Positions 33,536 to 43,539 of a stretch of 64,000 bases of DNA are shown piece by piece. A model generated the notes under the pieces. The model saw only the letters and a list, made by a program, of their open reading frames with translations. It searched no databases and was not told where the DNA came from. Each line of letters opens with the position of its first letter. Position 1 is the first letter of the stretch. The position numbers and the translations under genes are program-made. Source of the stretch: Isoperla grammatica (taxonomy: Eukaryota; Arthropoda; Insecta; Plecoptera; Perlodidae); contig OX246746.1 of assembly GCA_945910005.1 (NCBI GenBank), forward strand, positions 16,206,022 to 16,270,021, in the 5' to 3' direction.

Positions 33536-34655
33536 TAGAAAATTCTCATTTCATTTTAGTTAAAATAAAATATGCAATGTGTAGGCTAACTGTAATAGAC
33601 TTTATGGCACTATGCTTGTCTTGACTAGAAAATTATTTGCCTTCAGATCTACCGTTTAGAAAATGTACTGGGAAAAATGTACTCTACCAAAACCACAATA
33701 AGAATTATTAAATAAATAAATACATTTTCATTTTAATTACGTATAACATTTGATAGATGCTGAAACTAAATATATAACTGAACTAGATTAGCTTAGCTGT
33801 CAGGCAGGCAGGTTGTAGACGAGGCTGTGTTTGCGAGGGATGCGGCGAGTCGGCAACAGCGCCAGACGTGTCACCCAAGCCAGTCAGCAGCAGCAGGCGA
33901 TGACGCGGACACATCTTCAGATGAAACAAAACACTGTTAAGGGTCACAAGTACAATCTACATCACACCTGTTACTATGCTATCATGCCCCACGCAGCATA
34001 CAAGTTCTTGCAAATTGAATCCCGCCATTCTAAATTCAGTTATCTGTGTACAATAATCTTAAAAACAACCCAAACCACGAATCAAACCCTGGCCTTTGCA
34101 TTGGAAGCTGAATAACCTTGAGTGTAAAAAAAAGTTGTAGCGTAATTGTAAGTTAAATTTGTGAACTAAAATCAGATAAAGCTATAGAAAATTATAATTT
34201 CAATTTATTGTTAAAATAAAATATGCAACGCGTAAAGGCTACTACAATAAATTTAATGGCACTACTTTTGTTTAAATAATTATTATTTGCCTTCAGATGT
34301 ACCCATGTCAAAAATTAACTGGGAAAAATGTTTTCCCAGACACAATTATAACAAAACTTATTAAATTAATTATTTCATGTTTTAATTATTACGTTGTGAA
34401 AGATGCTGGAATTAAATAACTAAATAACTTATATTGATAGCTTACCTGTCGGGTACGAGGCTGTGTTGTTGCGCGGGATGGGGCGAGTCAGCCACAGCGC
34501 CAGGCGAGTCACCCAGCAGACGATGACGTGGCCACATCTGCAGGCGAAACAAACCACTGATAAGGGTCACAAGTACAATCTACGTCATCACACCTGTTAC
34601 TATGCTATCATGCCCCACGCAGCATTCTTGCAAAATAAATGGATTGATTGAATTT
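33536..34655. repeat. Divergent tandem duplication of about 0.65 kb
   Basis: The left unit (about 33536-34040) and the right unit (about 34190-34655) share AATAAAATATGCAA, ATTTGCCTTCAGAT, CTGGGAAAAATGT, GACGAGGCTGTGTT and TGTTACTATGCTATCATGCC in order, with substitutions and indels. The GC-rich core of each unit is an exon candidate on the - strand. Confidence 0.85.
34446..34537 (-). CDS. Possible coding exon, unknown gene (duplicated)
   Basis: On the - strand a 92-bp segment lies between acceptor TTTCGCCTGCAG and a perfect donor CCGACAG|GTAAGC. The open frame reads MWPRHRLLGDSPGAVADSPH then PAQQHSLVPD. In the duplicate at 33.8-33.92 kb the stretch SGAVADSPHPSQ is kept, and several differences are synonymous third-position changes (Val, Ala and Pro codons). 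The duplicate's donor has mutated (CAG|CTAAGC). Mildly supportive of coding. No domain recognised. Confidence 0.35.
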
Positions 34656-35824
34656 TGTTCGTTATAGAGTATATAATTTATCTTTGAACTGCATAGATTT
34701 TCTTATTTTACCTTGGTCCAACACAATGACCTTGCAACAAAGAAATTACCTAGCACAATCAGAGCATCAGCTAATCAATTATTTCTTTACATGAACTCTT
34801 GTCACTTTAAGCTTTTTGTTAGTTTCATTCTGGGTGGTGCAGTAATTATTTTCATTCATGGCTAAATAATTAAATAAGATTAGATTACGGATTTAGCGCG
34901 CTTTCACAAAAAGGCTATTCGCGCGTTTACACCGAATTCTGTAAACGAAATAAATTTACGTATAGGCCTAGTCAATTTTAAGTACCTTTACTATTTTGGT
35001 ATGTGAAAACAGCGTACAACACAACACAACAGCGTGTGAAAGCTAACGTAAGGTACTACTATCAGTTAAACTTACGTTTTGATTATGTTATGGCGGTAAT
35101 CGAGACGACACTAAACATACTATTTTCCAATCAGGCCTATTATGAGAATGGTCTGCTTCGAGACTGAATTTACAGATTTTCATCAAATTTATTCATTATT
35201 TGCGGTTTTACGACGGACGTACTGGACAGATGTCATAACATGACGTCGGCCTTTTAGACGCCTCTTACGACAGGCAGAGCTACTCTTGAAAAATTCTATA
35301 CCCCGGCCCAGCAGACGAGGAATTGCATCTAAAATTTAGGTTATTATGAAAGACGAAGAAAAATATGAATCTAAGATTAAAAAAAATAAACAAAAATGTA
35401 GAATTACCTATACTCATGTTTGTAATATTATCATCTAACCGAAACTACTAGAACAACGCTGGCAAGGGCGTTGTTGTGACCTCAGCCAGTCGACCCACCC
35501 AACATCAAGTGACCTTGCAAGGAATTTTCCTCAACATTCCAAATAGTAAAAGCTAACCGGGCATTATTTAGAGAAACGGGAAATAGTAATAGAATATTTA
35601 CGCATTTAATAACATCTCGTCTAGACTTCAAAGATTATGGATTTAGGGCGCTCAGCAAAGATTATTCGCGCAGAGATTTCACTCGCATTAATCATTATCA
35701 TAGTATTAAAGTGTAAACTCAATAACGAAAATCATTGAAAGTAAAACTAAATGCTATTACTAATTTAGAATATAAGAGCATGAGTCTAGATAGCTGTGTA
35801 TAATAAATACAATGAGAGTCTTAC
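34656..35824. other. AT-rich stretch with a SINE-tail-like motif
   Basis: Mostly featureless. At about 35240-35310 the string GACGTCGGCCTTTTAGACGC, then CTCTTACGACAGGC and TCTATACCCCGGCCC, resembles a conserved 3' domain seen in several invertebrate SINEs. This is from memory, low confidence. Two related GGATTTAG-GCGCT motifs occur near 34890 and 35640. Confidence 0.35.
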
Positions 35825-35907
35825 CTTGGCTAGATGATCAACTGCTCTGCTCGATGGCTGGATCAAGAGTGGCAGGCTGCGATAGCTCGTAAACATTCCG
35901 ATCCGAC
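35825..35907 (-). CDS. Possible first coding exon, unknown gene
   Basis: On the - strand ATG at 35907 opens MFTSYRSLPLLIQPSSRAVD then HLAK. It ends in phase 0 at a good donor (GCCAAG|GTAAGA). A TATA-like CATATAAATC lies about 65 bases upstream. It could be spliced to the 34446-34537 exon, whose phase fits. No homology recognised. Confidence 0.3.
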
Positions 35908-36006
35908 AGTGTCGCCCTCTACACAACGCGGTAACGAACCAACAGAGAGCGAGATGAAACATAACCAGATTTATATGCACTTATTTGGAGTTGTTTTGGA
36001 ACCGTG

Positions 36007-36080
36007 CAGAGTTGGGGAAGCTACCCAAAAATAGTAACTTTTTAAAAGTCAAGTTAGTTGACTTTTCGGCCAAAACGAGC
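36007..36080 (+). mobile_element. Truncated hAT MITE end
   Basis: CAGAGTTGGGGAAGCTACCC then AAAAATAGTAACTTTT matches the left end of the 511-bp MITE at 8664. It loses similarity after about 75 bases. Solo end or deletion relic. Confidence 0.65.
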
Positions 36081-36175
36081 AATTTGACCGTTAAAAAATA
36101 AACCGTGTCTGAAGCGGCTCCATGCACATTGATGTATTGATATAACTGTGTGAACATGGATGAAAAAAAATAGTG

Positions 36176-36357
36176 GTGGTGACGGGTCTCGTCGGCCCGT
36201 ATACCACGGGCGTCAGTGGCCCAACTTTAGTCGACTTGGCTTTAAAGCGACCTGCCATGGCGTTTTGTGGTGACGGGTCTCGTCGGCCCGTATACCACGG
36301 GCGTCAGTGGCCCAACTTTAGTCGACTTGGCTTTAAAGCGACCTGCCATGGCGTTTT
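36176..36357 (+). repeat. 91-bp tandem pair at the edge of duplicated block copy 2
   Basis: Two perfect 91-bp units (36176-36266 and 36267-36357) start GTGGTGACGGGTCTCGTCGG and end GCCATGGCGTTTT. Only part of this sequence, once, is present in copy 1 of the large block. Confidence 0.92.
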
Positions 36358-38790
36358 AATTATACACTTGAAAGCGGTTTGTCAAGACCTGTTGTAAAAG
36401 CGAGCTAGCACCTCCAAAGCGAGCCAGAATACCTTGAGATACGGCTACAGTAGCTCGCTTCACTGCAACTCGATCATTCATTATGCACCGAAGAATAAAA
36501 ATGGTGGTTGCCAATGGAAAGCGTGAGTAGTAGCTGCCAGTTTCAAGTCACTTTCTAATGGGTCGCTGTGAATCACTGATATAAGCACCTAGCTAAAGTC
36601 GACTTTAGTTAACTCGTTTTCTTGATGTGATGTACGTGGTGCATAGCACACTTCCAAATAAAATCACTTTCTGCTAGTTTTGGTTTGTGTTTTCATTATT
36701 ATTGGCTTACCACATTCTAAAAATCCACATGGTCCACTTCTACTGGTGGTGGTGTGATACAGGCACAGTCAACTGCATATGTGCCACTTAAAAATTGAAA
36801 TAAATATTTTAAAATCATTTCTTTTTTATTTGGAAGAAACACTTAGTTCTTATGACTATCTGTCAGGTGGTGCATATGTGTGTACTGTCTAGTTGCACAT
36901 TTACCTCTTCTCAGAAACACCCTTATAAGTTATATCAAATAAGGCACATTGAACAAGGAATTGTACATGCTTAGCTGGGTCGCTTTCGTTTAATCGACCC
37001 CTTATTTGATATTAGTGTAAGTTCGTGATTTTCATTCATGTTGGTAATTATATTAAATTGATGTATTTACTACGGAGTAACCATAATGGTGTTAACGTGT
37101 TCAGTTGGAACAGACAATTTCTGGATCTGGGTAAAATGATCAGTTCTTTGAATAAGTATACCAACCATAATTTTGCTGTAAATACAATCATAGTTCTGAA
37201 GATGATTTATTATTATTTTACTTCTTAAATTGTTTACATAATATACATACAGTAATAGTGTACATGTGACATCACACGGGTATAATCAAGAAGTCTTAAA
37301 CTTACTTGACTGCTTTAAATCAGAAATTACAACAATAAATCATATAATATAAAAGCTCACCATGGGAAGGCAACACTTAGCTTTGTTAAACCTCAGTCCA
37401 GGAACCACTTTTCAGTCTTTTTCTTTATCATTTCAACTAGGTGATGGCAGTCTAGCATGCATTTCACACTTCCTACAACATAAGTTATTATGGGGTTATA
37501 CATCAAGGCGACATTAAAAAGTAATGGTGTATTCAAATTATATGTTCGCTACAGAAAGAAAAGAAGCATGTTATACATATTTCGATCAAAGTTGTTTTTT
37601 AACACACATTAATTTATATTGTAACATTACATTGATAATTTTTCAGTACAGAATAAATGAAACACACATAAAGCACTGACACGTGTTACACATGCGCGCA
37701 GAGTTGGGGAAGTTACCCAAAAATAGTACCTTTGAATAAAGTTAAGTTTGTATACTTTAAAAGTAACGAGTTTAAGTTAAAGTTAGTCCAAAAATAAAGT
37801 CACTGGAAAGTTAAGTTACCATAAAAAGAAACTTGTAAAAGTTGGTTTTACGGCGTTTGTGGCAGAAATGCTACCACAATACGTGGGAGGAGGGTGTTGG
37901 GGGGGGGGGGGGGGTTGATACGAGATTTTCTCTCGAAAAGAATTTCTCTTACAAACACATTTCATTATTGGGAAAACAGGATGTCGTATCATCGCGCTCT
38001 CATATCAGGATGAGGGAAGCGAAGTACAGGCAGCTCAAAACAAAATTATCTTTCATTTTGACGTTTATTGAAAGTTACCGAATATAAATATCCATTGTTA
38101 CTTTAAAAATTTGCCGATTATGGAAAATTAACTCGTTTACCCTAAAAGTTACTCAAAAGTAATACGTTACTTTCGTTAAGTAAGTTACTCTCAACTCTGC
38201 ATGCGCGAGCATGCGAAATGCTGGGTAATTCAGTAAGATCGATCTGTGTTACTACTTTGTGTTTTTACTGTATGAATACGACGAATCAAAAGAATGTGTT
38301 ACTGAAATCTGCAAATATTGGGCCCTCGCCATAGTTGGCTCCGCTACAATGATAATGTTTGACCTTCTGCATTATAAATGTAGCATTTGTTTGCAGATGA
38401 TATTGTATAATAATAATAATTGTATGTTGATTGAAATATTTCACCAAAGGTTTTATCCTTTTGCCAATACAAAGTAAACAAATACATGACGTCAATGTAC
38501 TAAACATTAAGAAATCACATCACCAGTAAAACATATTGACGATGATTATTTGCCGTGTGCCCACTCAAAAATAGATATTTTCTTATGCCACTAGTTCAGA
38601 ACAAGATTCGTAGGATGCGCATTTGAGAAAGCGTAAAGAATGGGCAGAAGCATCTTGAAGCTGTGCTCTCATGCCTGCGTGTCTAAACGCACCGCGCTCC
38701 CTTGACGCAGATAACTTAGGCAGAAGCATCCACCCTGCCAATCACTACCCTGAAAGTACTACTTAGCCGTCGCCTTCTTTGTTGAAAGTT
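36281..38790. repeat. 2.5-kb duplicated block, copy 2
   Basis: Direct duplicate of 7244-9754, about 29 kb apart. Both blocks are 2510-2511 bp. Similarity stops sharply at TTGTTGAAAGTT (38790). It includes the same CTAAAGTCGACTTTAG palindrome and the same hAT insertion. No gene inside. Confidence 0.9.
37699..38199. mobile_element. hAT MITE inside duplicated block, copy 2
   Basis: Same element and same CATGCGCG TSD (37691-37698 and 38200-38207) as at 8664-9174. It is ten bases shorter because of small indels. The shared TSD shows it was present before the block was duplicated. Confidence 0.88.
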
Positions 38791-39730
38791 GTGCATGTCA
38801 GTCATGTCAAATCTTCAGCGACCGTCGATTCGCTGACACAGTTACAAAATGGACTTATACAGGGTTAGCTGTGTCAATAGTCCATGGGGTTTGTAGCTAT
38901 CGGTACCGGCCAAGAAGGTGAGAACTGTCTTCAATAATGGGGATGATTGACATCAACTATCTACACAATAACATCACTTCCTTTGAGGTAAGTGATAAAA
39001 AGGTTAATAAGGATAAACGATTTACAGTTTCACGTTCAGGAGGTCAAGATCTATCGAATGTGATCATAAAAAGACCAAGTGTTGAGATTGAATTTTTGAG
39101 AAGACTATAGCCTTGGTTGAAACGACTGGAAATTCTTAATGCATTTTCAGACTTAATCATCAGATAGTATTCTTGGATACGTTTTGAATCCAAAGAAACC
39201 ACCAGTTCGTAAATCCATCTATATTTGGAGTTACAATTACAATGACAATATATGGGTACTAACTAGGTACCACCGTTCATCCACAATCGGTACCGAAAGT
39301 GGAACTTGACAAGAAAATCGTTGGAATTTCGGCGACGCTTGACGTCGTTCACAACAAACATAGCGAGGCAATGATTTTTTTCAAAGTAGACAATTTTCAG
39401 ATCAACCTTGGGAACTAACTTTAAGATCGCAACAATAAACAATATAGCCGTAAAGAATATAATTCTAAAAAACAGAGTGTATTTGAGCACGTCTTTGACG
39501 ACGCGTAGCGTCTCTTGTTAAAGGGTTAAGAAAATAATGATTAGAGTTTCTCCATTGGAAATTCTTACTCTATACATAGGACATGTTAATGTTTGCCTTG
39601 CATTAACGGTTAGCCGAGGAAACATGTTTTAATGTTGGCGTGTAGACGAGCTATCTGAATGCAACAAGATATGCCATACATTGAGAGCAGTGTGTTATAT
39701 TCCAGTGTAAGCAATGGGTTTTCCATCAGG

Positions 39731-39796
39731 TGGTGTGGCGTACGTAGAACGTCGGCGCTTCGAGTGCTTAAGGTCTGGGGTTCGAGACCCGTTACA
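39731..39796 (+). ncRNA. tRNA-like cassette 1
   Basis: GGTGTGGCGTACGTAGAACG (box-A-like) is followed 40 bases later by GGGGTTCGAGACCCG (box-B-like T-arm). A T7 run follows within about 10 bases. It is preceded by the shared leader CATTGAGAGCAGTGTGTTAT. It does not fold as a clean tRNA by eye. Confidence 0.5.
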
Positions 39797-40183
39797 CACA
39801 CTCTTTTTTTCTCACCATATTCACACATGTATATCAATACATCAACGTGAATGAACACGGTTTATTTTTGAACCGTCAAACGGCTCGTTGTTTCCACAAA
39901 CGATTTACGGTTTCGCGATCAACCAATCAATCAATACGATCTGATGATAAAAACTCCGAAAATTGAAAAAAAAATTGAAGGCGTTTTTTTCTCAATTTTC
40001 GGAGTTTTTTTTATCTTCAGATCGTATTCTTGGATGTTTTTAAACCCAATAAGACCCTCTTTTCATAAATCCATCTATGTTAGGTGTTAGAATTACAATA
40101 AGAATGAATCGAGATACATACATGCATTCATTGAGAGCAGTACCTACAATATGTACCAGTCTAAGCGCTTCAACTTCCATCGA

Positions 40184-40254
40184 GTGGTGTGGCGTAGGCA
40201 GTAGCGACGCCGACTAGTGTTTTCGCGGTCCGGGGTTCGAAACCTGTTACCGGC
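40184..40254 (+). ncRNA. tRNA-like cassette 2
   Basis: GGTGTGGCGTAGGCAGTAGC, then CGACTAGTGTTTTCGCGGTC and CGGGGTTCGAAACCTG, with a T8 run at about 40259. Leader CATTGAGAGCAGTACCTAC upstream. Confidence 0.5.
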
Positions 40255-41311
40255 AAACTTTTTTTTCTTCCATATTCAGAGCAGAATAGTTGAGAAGGGT
40301 TTACTAAGGGGAAATTATTTTTTCAAGCGCTCGTAGCTAAAAAACAGGTGGTCCAAATTTGTTTTTTTAATTTTTTTATTTTTTTTGCGTTAATTATCTA
40401 GACATATTGAAAACGAAAATATGCTGGGGGTCATACTAACAGAGATACAGGCGCCCAAAATTTCAAATTTTGTCTCAGAAGAGCACAATCGGAGAAAAAT
40501 GAAATTTTTATTTTTTTTTATTTAAAAAAAAATACGAACCATATCAAAAGAGCGATGAATAAGAAGGAACTGACAACCAAAAAATTCTATCTTAAACCGT
40601 TTACCCGTAAAAAAATAAAAACCTAAAAAAATCTACTATTTTGGTTACCTGAAGTTGGCGTCGCCTCACCACGACCTGTGCAAATCGACGATACCGGCGC
40701 TCATACTACGTAACCAAGGATTCTTACTGACGTTAAGTTCGACGCTACGACTAACTAGGTACCACCGTTCATCCACAATCGGTACCGAAAGTGGAACTTG
40801 ACAAGAAAATCGTTGGAATTTCGGCGACGCCTGACGTCGTTCACAACAAACATAGCGAGGCAATGATTTTTTTCAAAGTAGACAATTTTCAGATCTACCT
40901 TGGGAATTAATTTTAAGATCGCAACAATAAACAATATAGCCGTAAAGAATATAATTCTAAAAAACAGAGTGTATTTGAGCACGTCTTTGACGACGCGTAG
41001 CGTCTCTTTTTAAAGGGTTAAGAAAAATATGAATACAGTTTCACCATTGGACACTCCTAGTGTATACAAGAAACATGTTTTGGTTTACCTTCCATTGACG
41101 GTTAGTCCAGAAAACATGTTTTAATGTTGTCTTGTTTAGTGGTGTTCACAACGTGAACTAAGTCAAAACTCAAAACTACGTTTCCTGTGGCTTTGTATCA
41201 GGAGTTCAGACGGCTATAGGAGGGTATGATATAAGCTATCTGAATACGACAAGCCTTTCCATACATTGAGAGCGGTATGTTATGTATCAGTGTAAGCAAT
41301 GGAAGTACCAT

Positions 41312-41380
41312 CGGGATGCATGGCGTAGGCAGTAGCGTCGTTGCCTTGTATGCTGGAGGTCTGGGGTTCGAGACACATTC
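41312..41380 (+). ncRNA. tRNA-like cassette 3
   Basis: GCATGGCGTAGGCAGTAGCG (box-A-like) and TGGGGTTCGAGACACATT (box-B-like), then a T8 run. Leader CATTGAGAGCGGTATGTTAT. Confidence 0.45.
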
Positions 41381-42347
41381 CTACCACTCTTTTTTTTCCA
41401 CCATATTCACACATTTATACCAATACATCAAGATGCATGGAGCCGGTATAGAACCGGTATATTTTATAACGGTCAAACGGCTCGTTGTTAAAATGAACGG
41501 TTTACCGTTTCTCGTTTACGCGGTCAAGGTCTATCGAATGCGATTTTAAACAGACAAAGTCTGGAAACTGGATTTTTGGACTTGGAAAAAAAAGGCTTCA
41601 ACTTTTTTTTTAAATTTTTAGGAGTTTTTATCATCAGATCGCATTCTTGACAACTTTGTGAATCCAGAGAGACCATCAGTTCGTAAATCAATCCATATTT
41701 GGAGTTACAATTACAAAAAGATTAAATCGTGTTGAATATTAATTATTTTTTTACAGGCGAACGGTTTGCTTCCGCCAAAAACTGATTGCGTTTTTGCTTT
41801 CACAAGGTCAAGGTCTTTTGAATAAGATTTAAAAAAGACAAAGTGTGGATTTTGGATTTTTGAGAAGACTGCCTTGGTTGCAAAACGGCCTCAGAATGTT
41901 TTTTGCAATTTTCGGAGTTTTTATTATCACATCGTTTTATTGGTTACTTTTTGAAGCCAGAGCGACCATCAGTTCGAAAATCCATCAATATTTGGAGTTA
42001 CAATTACAATTAGAAGAACTGAGTTGAATATTCATTATTTTTTTACAGACAAACGGTACGTTTCCGCCAAAAACTGTTTACGGTTTCGCGATCACGTGAT
42101 CAAGCTCTATCAAATGCGATTTTAAAAAGACAAAGTGTGGATTTTTGATTTTGGGACTTAGAAAAAAAACGACTTTAACAATTTTTTCCAATTTTTAGAG
42201 TTTTTATCGTCGGATCGTAATCGTATTCTTCGATATTTTTTAAATCCAATGAGACCCTCTGTTCGTAAATCCATTTATATTTGTAGTTACAATTACACAA
42301 TTTTGAGAGCAGTGGGTTATCTATCAGTGTAAGTAAACCAATCTCCA

Positions 42348-42416
42348 TCGTGAGGCATGGCGTACGCAGTAGCGTCGTCGACTAGTGTTTTTGCGGTCCG
42401 GGGTTCGAGACCCGTA
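42348..42416 (+). ncRNA. tRNA-like cassette 4
   Basis: GCATGGCGTACGCAGTAGCG, CGACTAGTGTTTTTGCGGTC and CGGGGTTCGAGACCCGTAAC, followed by a T7 run at about 42426. The interior matches cassette 2 closely. Confidence 0.5.
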
Positions 42417-43378
42417 ACCGGCAGTCTTTTTTTCTTCAATATTCAGACAAGCAAGGTTGAGAAGGGTTTACATGGGGGAAATGTTTTTTCTAAGCGCTCG
42501 TAGCTACCAAACATGTGGTCCAAATTTGTTTCTGTATTTTTTTTATTTTTCTTTCGTCACTTATCTAGACTTCTTTAAGGGTAAATTATGCTGTGGGCCA
42601 TACTTACAGAGATACAGTCGCCCAAAGTTTCAAATTTTCTCTCAGAAGAGCAAAATCCGAGAATTTTGAAATTTTTATTTTTTTTTTATTTTTTTTAAAA
42701 AACGAACAAAATCATAAGAGTTGTGAATAAGAAGGAATTGACAACAAAAAAATTCTATCTCAAACCGTTTTCCTGTAAAAAATAAAAACCTAAAAAAATC
42801 TACGATTCTGATTACCCGAAGTTGGCGTTGCCTCACCACGACCTGTGTAAACCGACGCCACCGACGCTCATACTACGTCACCAAGGATTCTTACTGATCT
42901 TAAGTTCGACGCTACGACGACCAAAGTACCACCGTTCACCCACAATCGCTACCGAAAGTGGAACTTGACCAGAATATCTTTAAAATTCCAGCGACGCCTG
43001 ACTTCGTTCACAACAAACATAGGGAGGTGATGATTTTTTCCAAGTAGACAATTTTTATATCTACCTCGGGTATTACCTTAAACATGCCCCAAATAAACAA
43101 TATAGCCGTAAAAAATATAATTCTAAAAAACAGAGTGTATTTGAGCACGTCTTTGACGACGCGTAGCGTCTCTTGTTAAAGGGTTAAGAAAATAATGATT
43201 ACAGTTTTTCCATTTGACATTCCTACTTTATACATGAAACCTGATTTTGTTTCCTTGCATAAACGGTTAGCCGTGAAAACAAGTTTTTATGTTTAATGAC
43301 GAGCTATCTGAATACATCAAGCCATGCCATACATTGAGAGCAGTGTGTTATATACCAGTATAAGCATTGCTGCTATAG

Positions 43379-43444
43379 TGTGGCGTGGCGGTACGCAGAA
43401 CGTCGTTGCTTCGAGTGCATCATGTTTGAGGTTCGAGTCCCGCT
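43379..43444 (+). ncRNA. tRNA-like cassette 5
   Basis: TGTGGCGTGGCGGTACGCAG and TGAGGTTCGAGTCCCGC (near-consensus box B), followed by a T8 run. The full leader CATTGAGAGCAGTGTGTTAT lies upstream. Confidence 0.5.
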
Positions 43445-43539
43445 ACATCCATTCTTTTTTTTCCACGTTTTCCACACATTTATATCATACATCAACGTGC
43501 AAGGACACGGTTTATTGTTTAGTTATAACACAGTGCCAC

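Larger units (their letters stand above)
38950..43530 (+). repeat. Higher-order satellite block with tRNA-like cassettes
   Basis: Long blocks recur in order. ACCACCGTTCATCCACAATC starts near 39270 and 40763, and a variant (ACCACCGTTCACCCACAATC) near 42930. GGTTTACTAAGGGGAAATT / GGTTTACATGGGGGAAATG followed by TCGTAGCTA occurs near 40300 and 42466. Satellite monomers of about 288 bp (TCAAGGTCTATCGAATGCGA type) lie near 39050, 41520, 41805 and 42095. GACGACGCGTAGCGTCTCTT, itself an inverted repeat, closes the 39.5, 41.0 and 43.17 kb segments. Five tRNA-like cassettes are interspersed. A - strand frame repeated at 39263 and 40755 is a by-product of the duplication. Confidence 0.82.
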
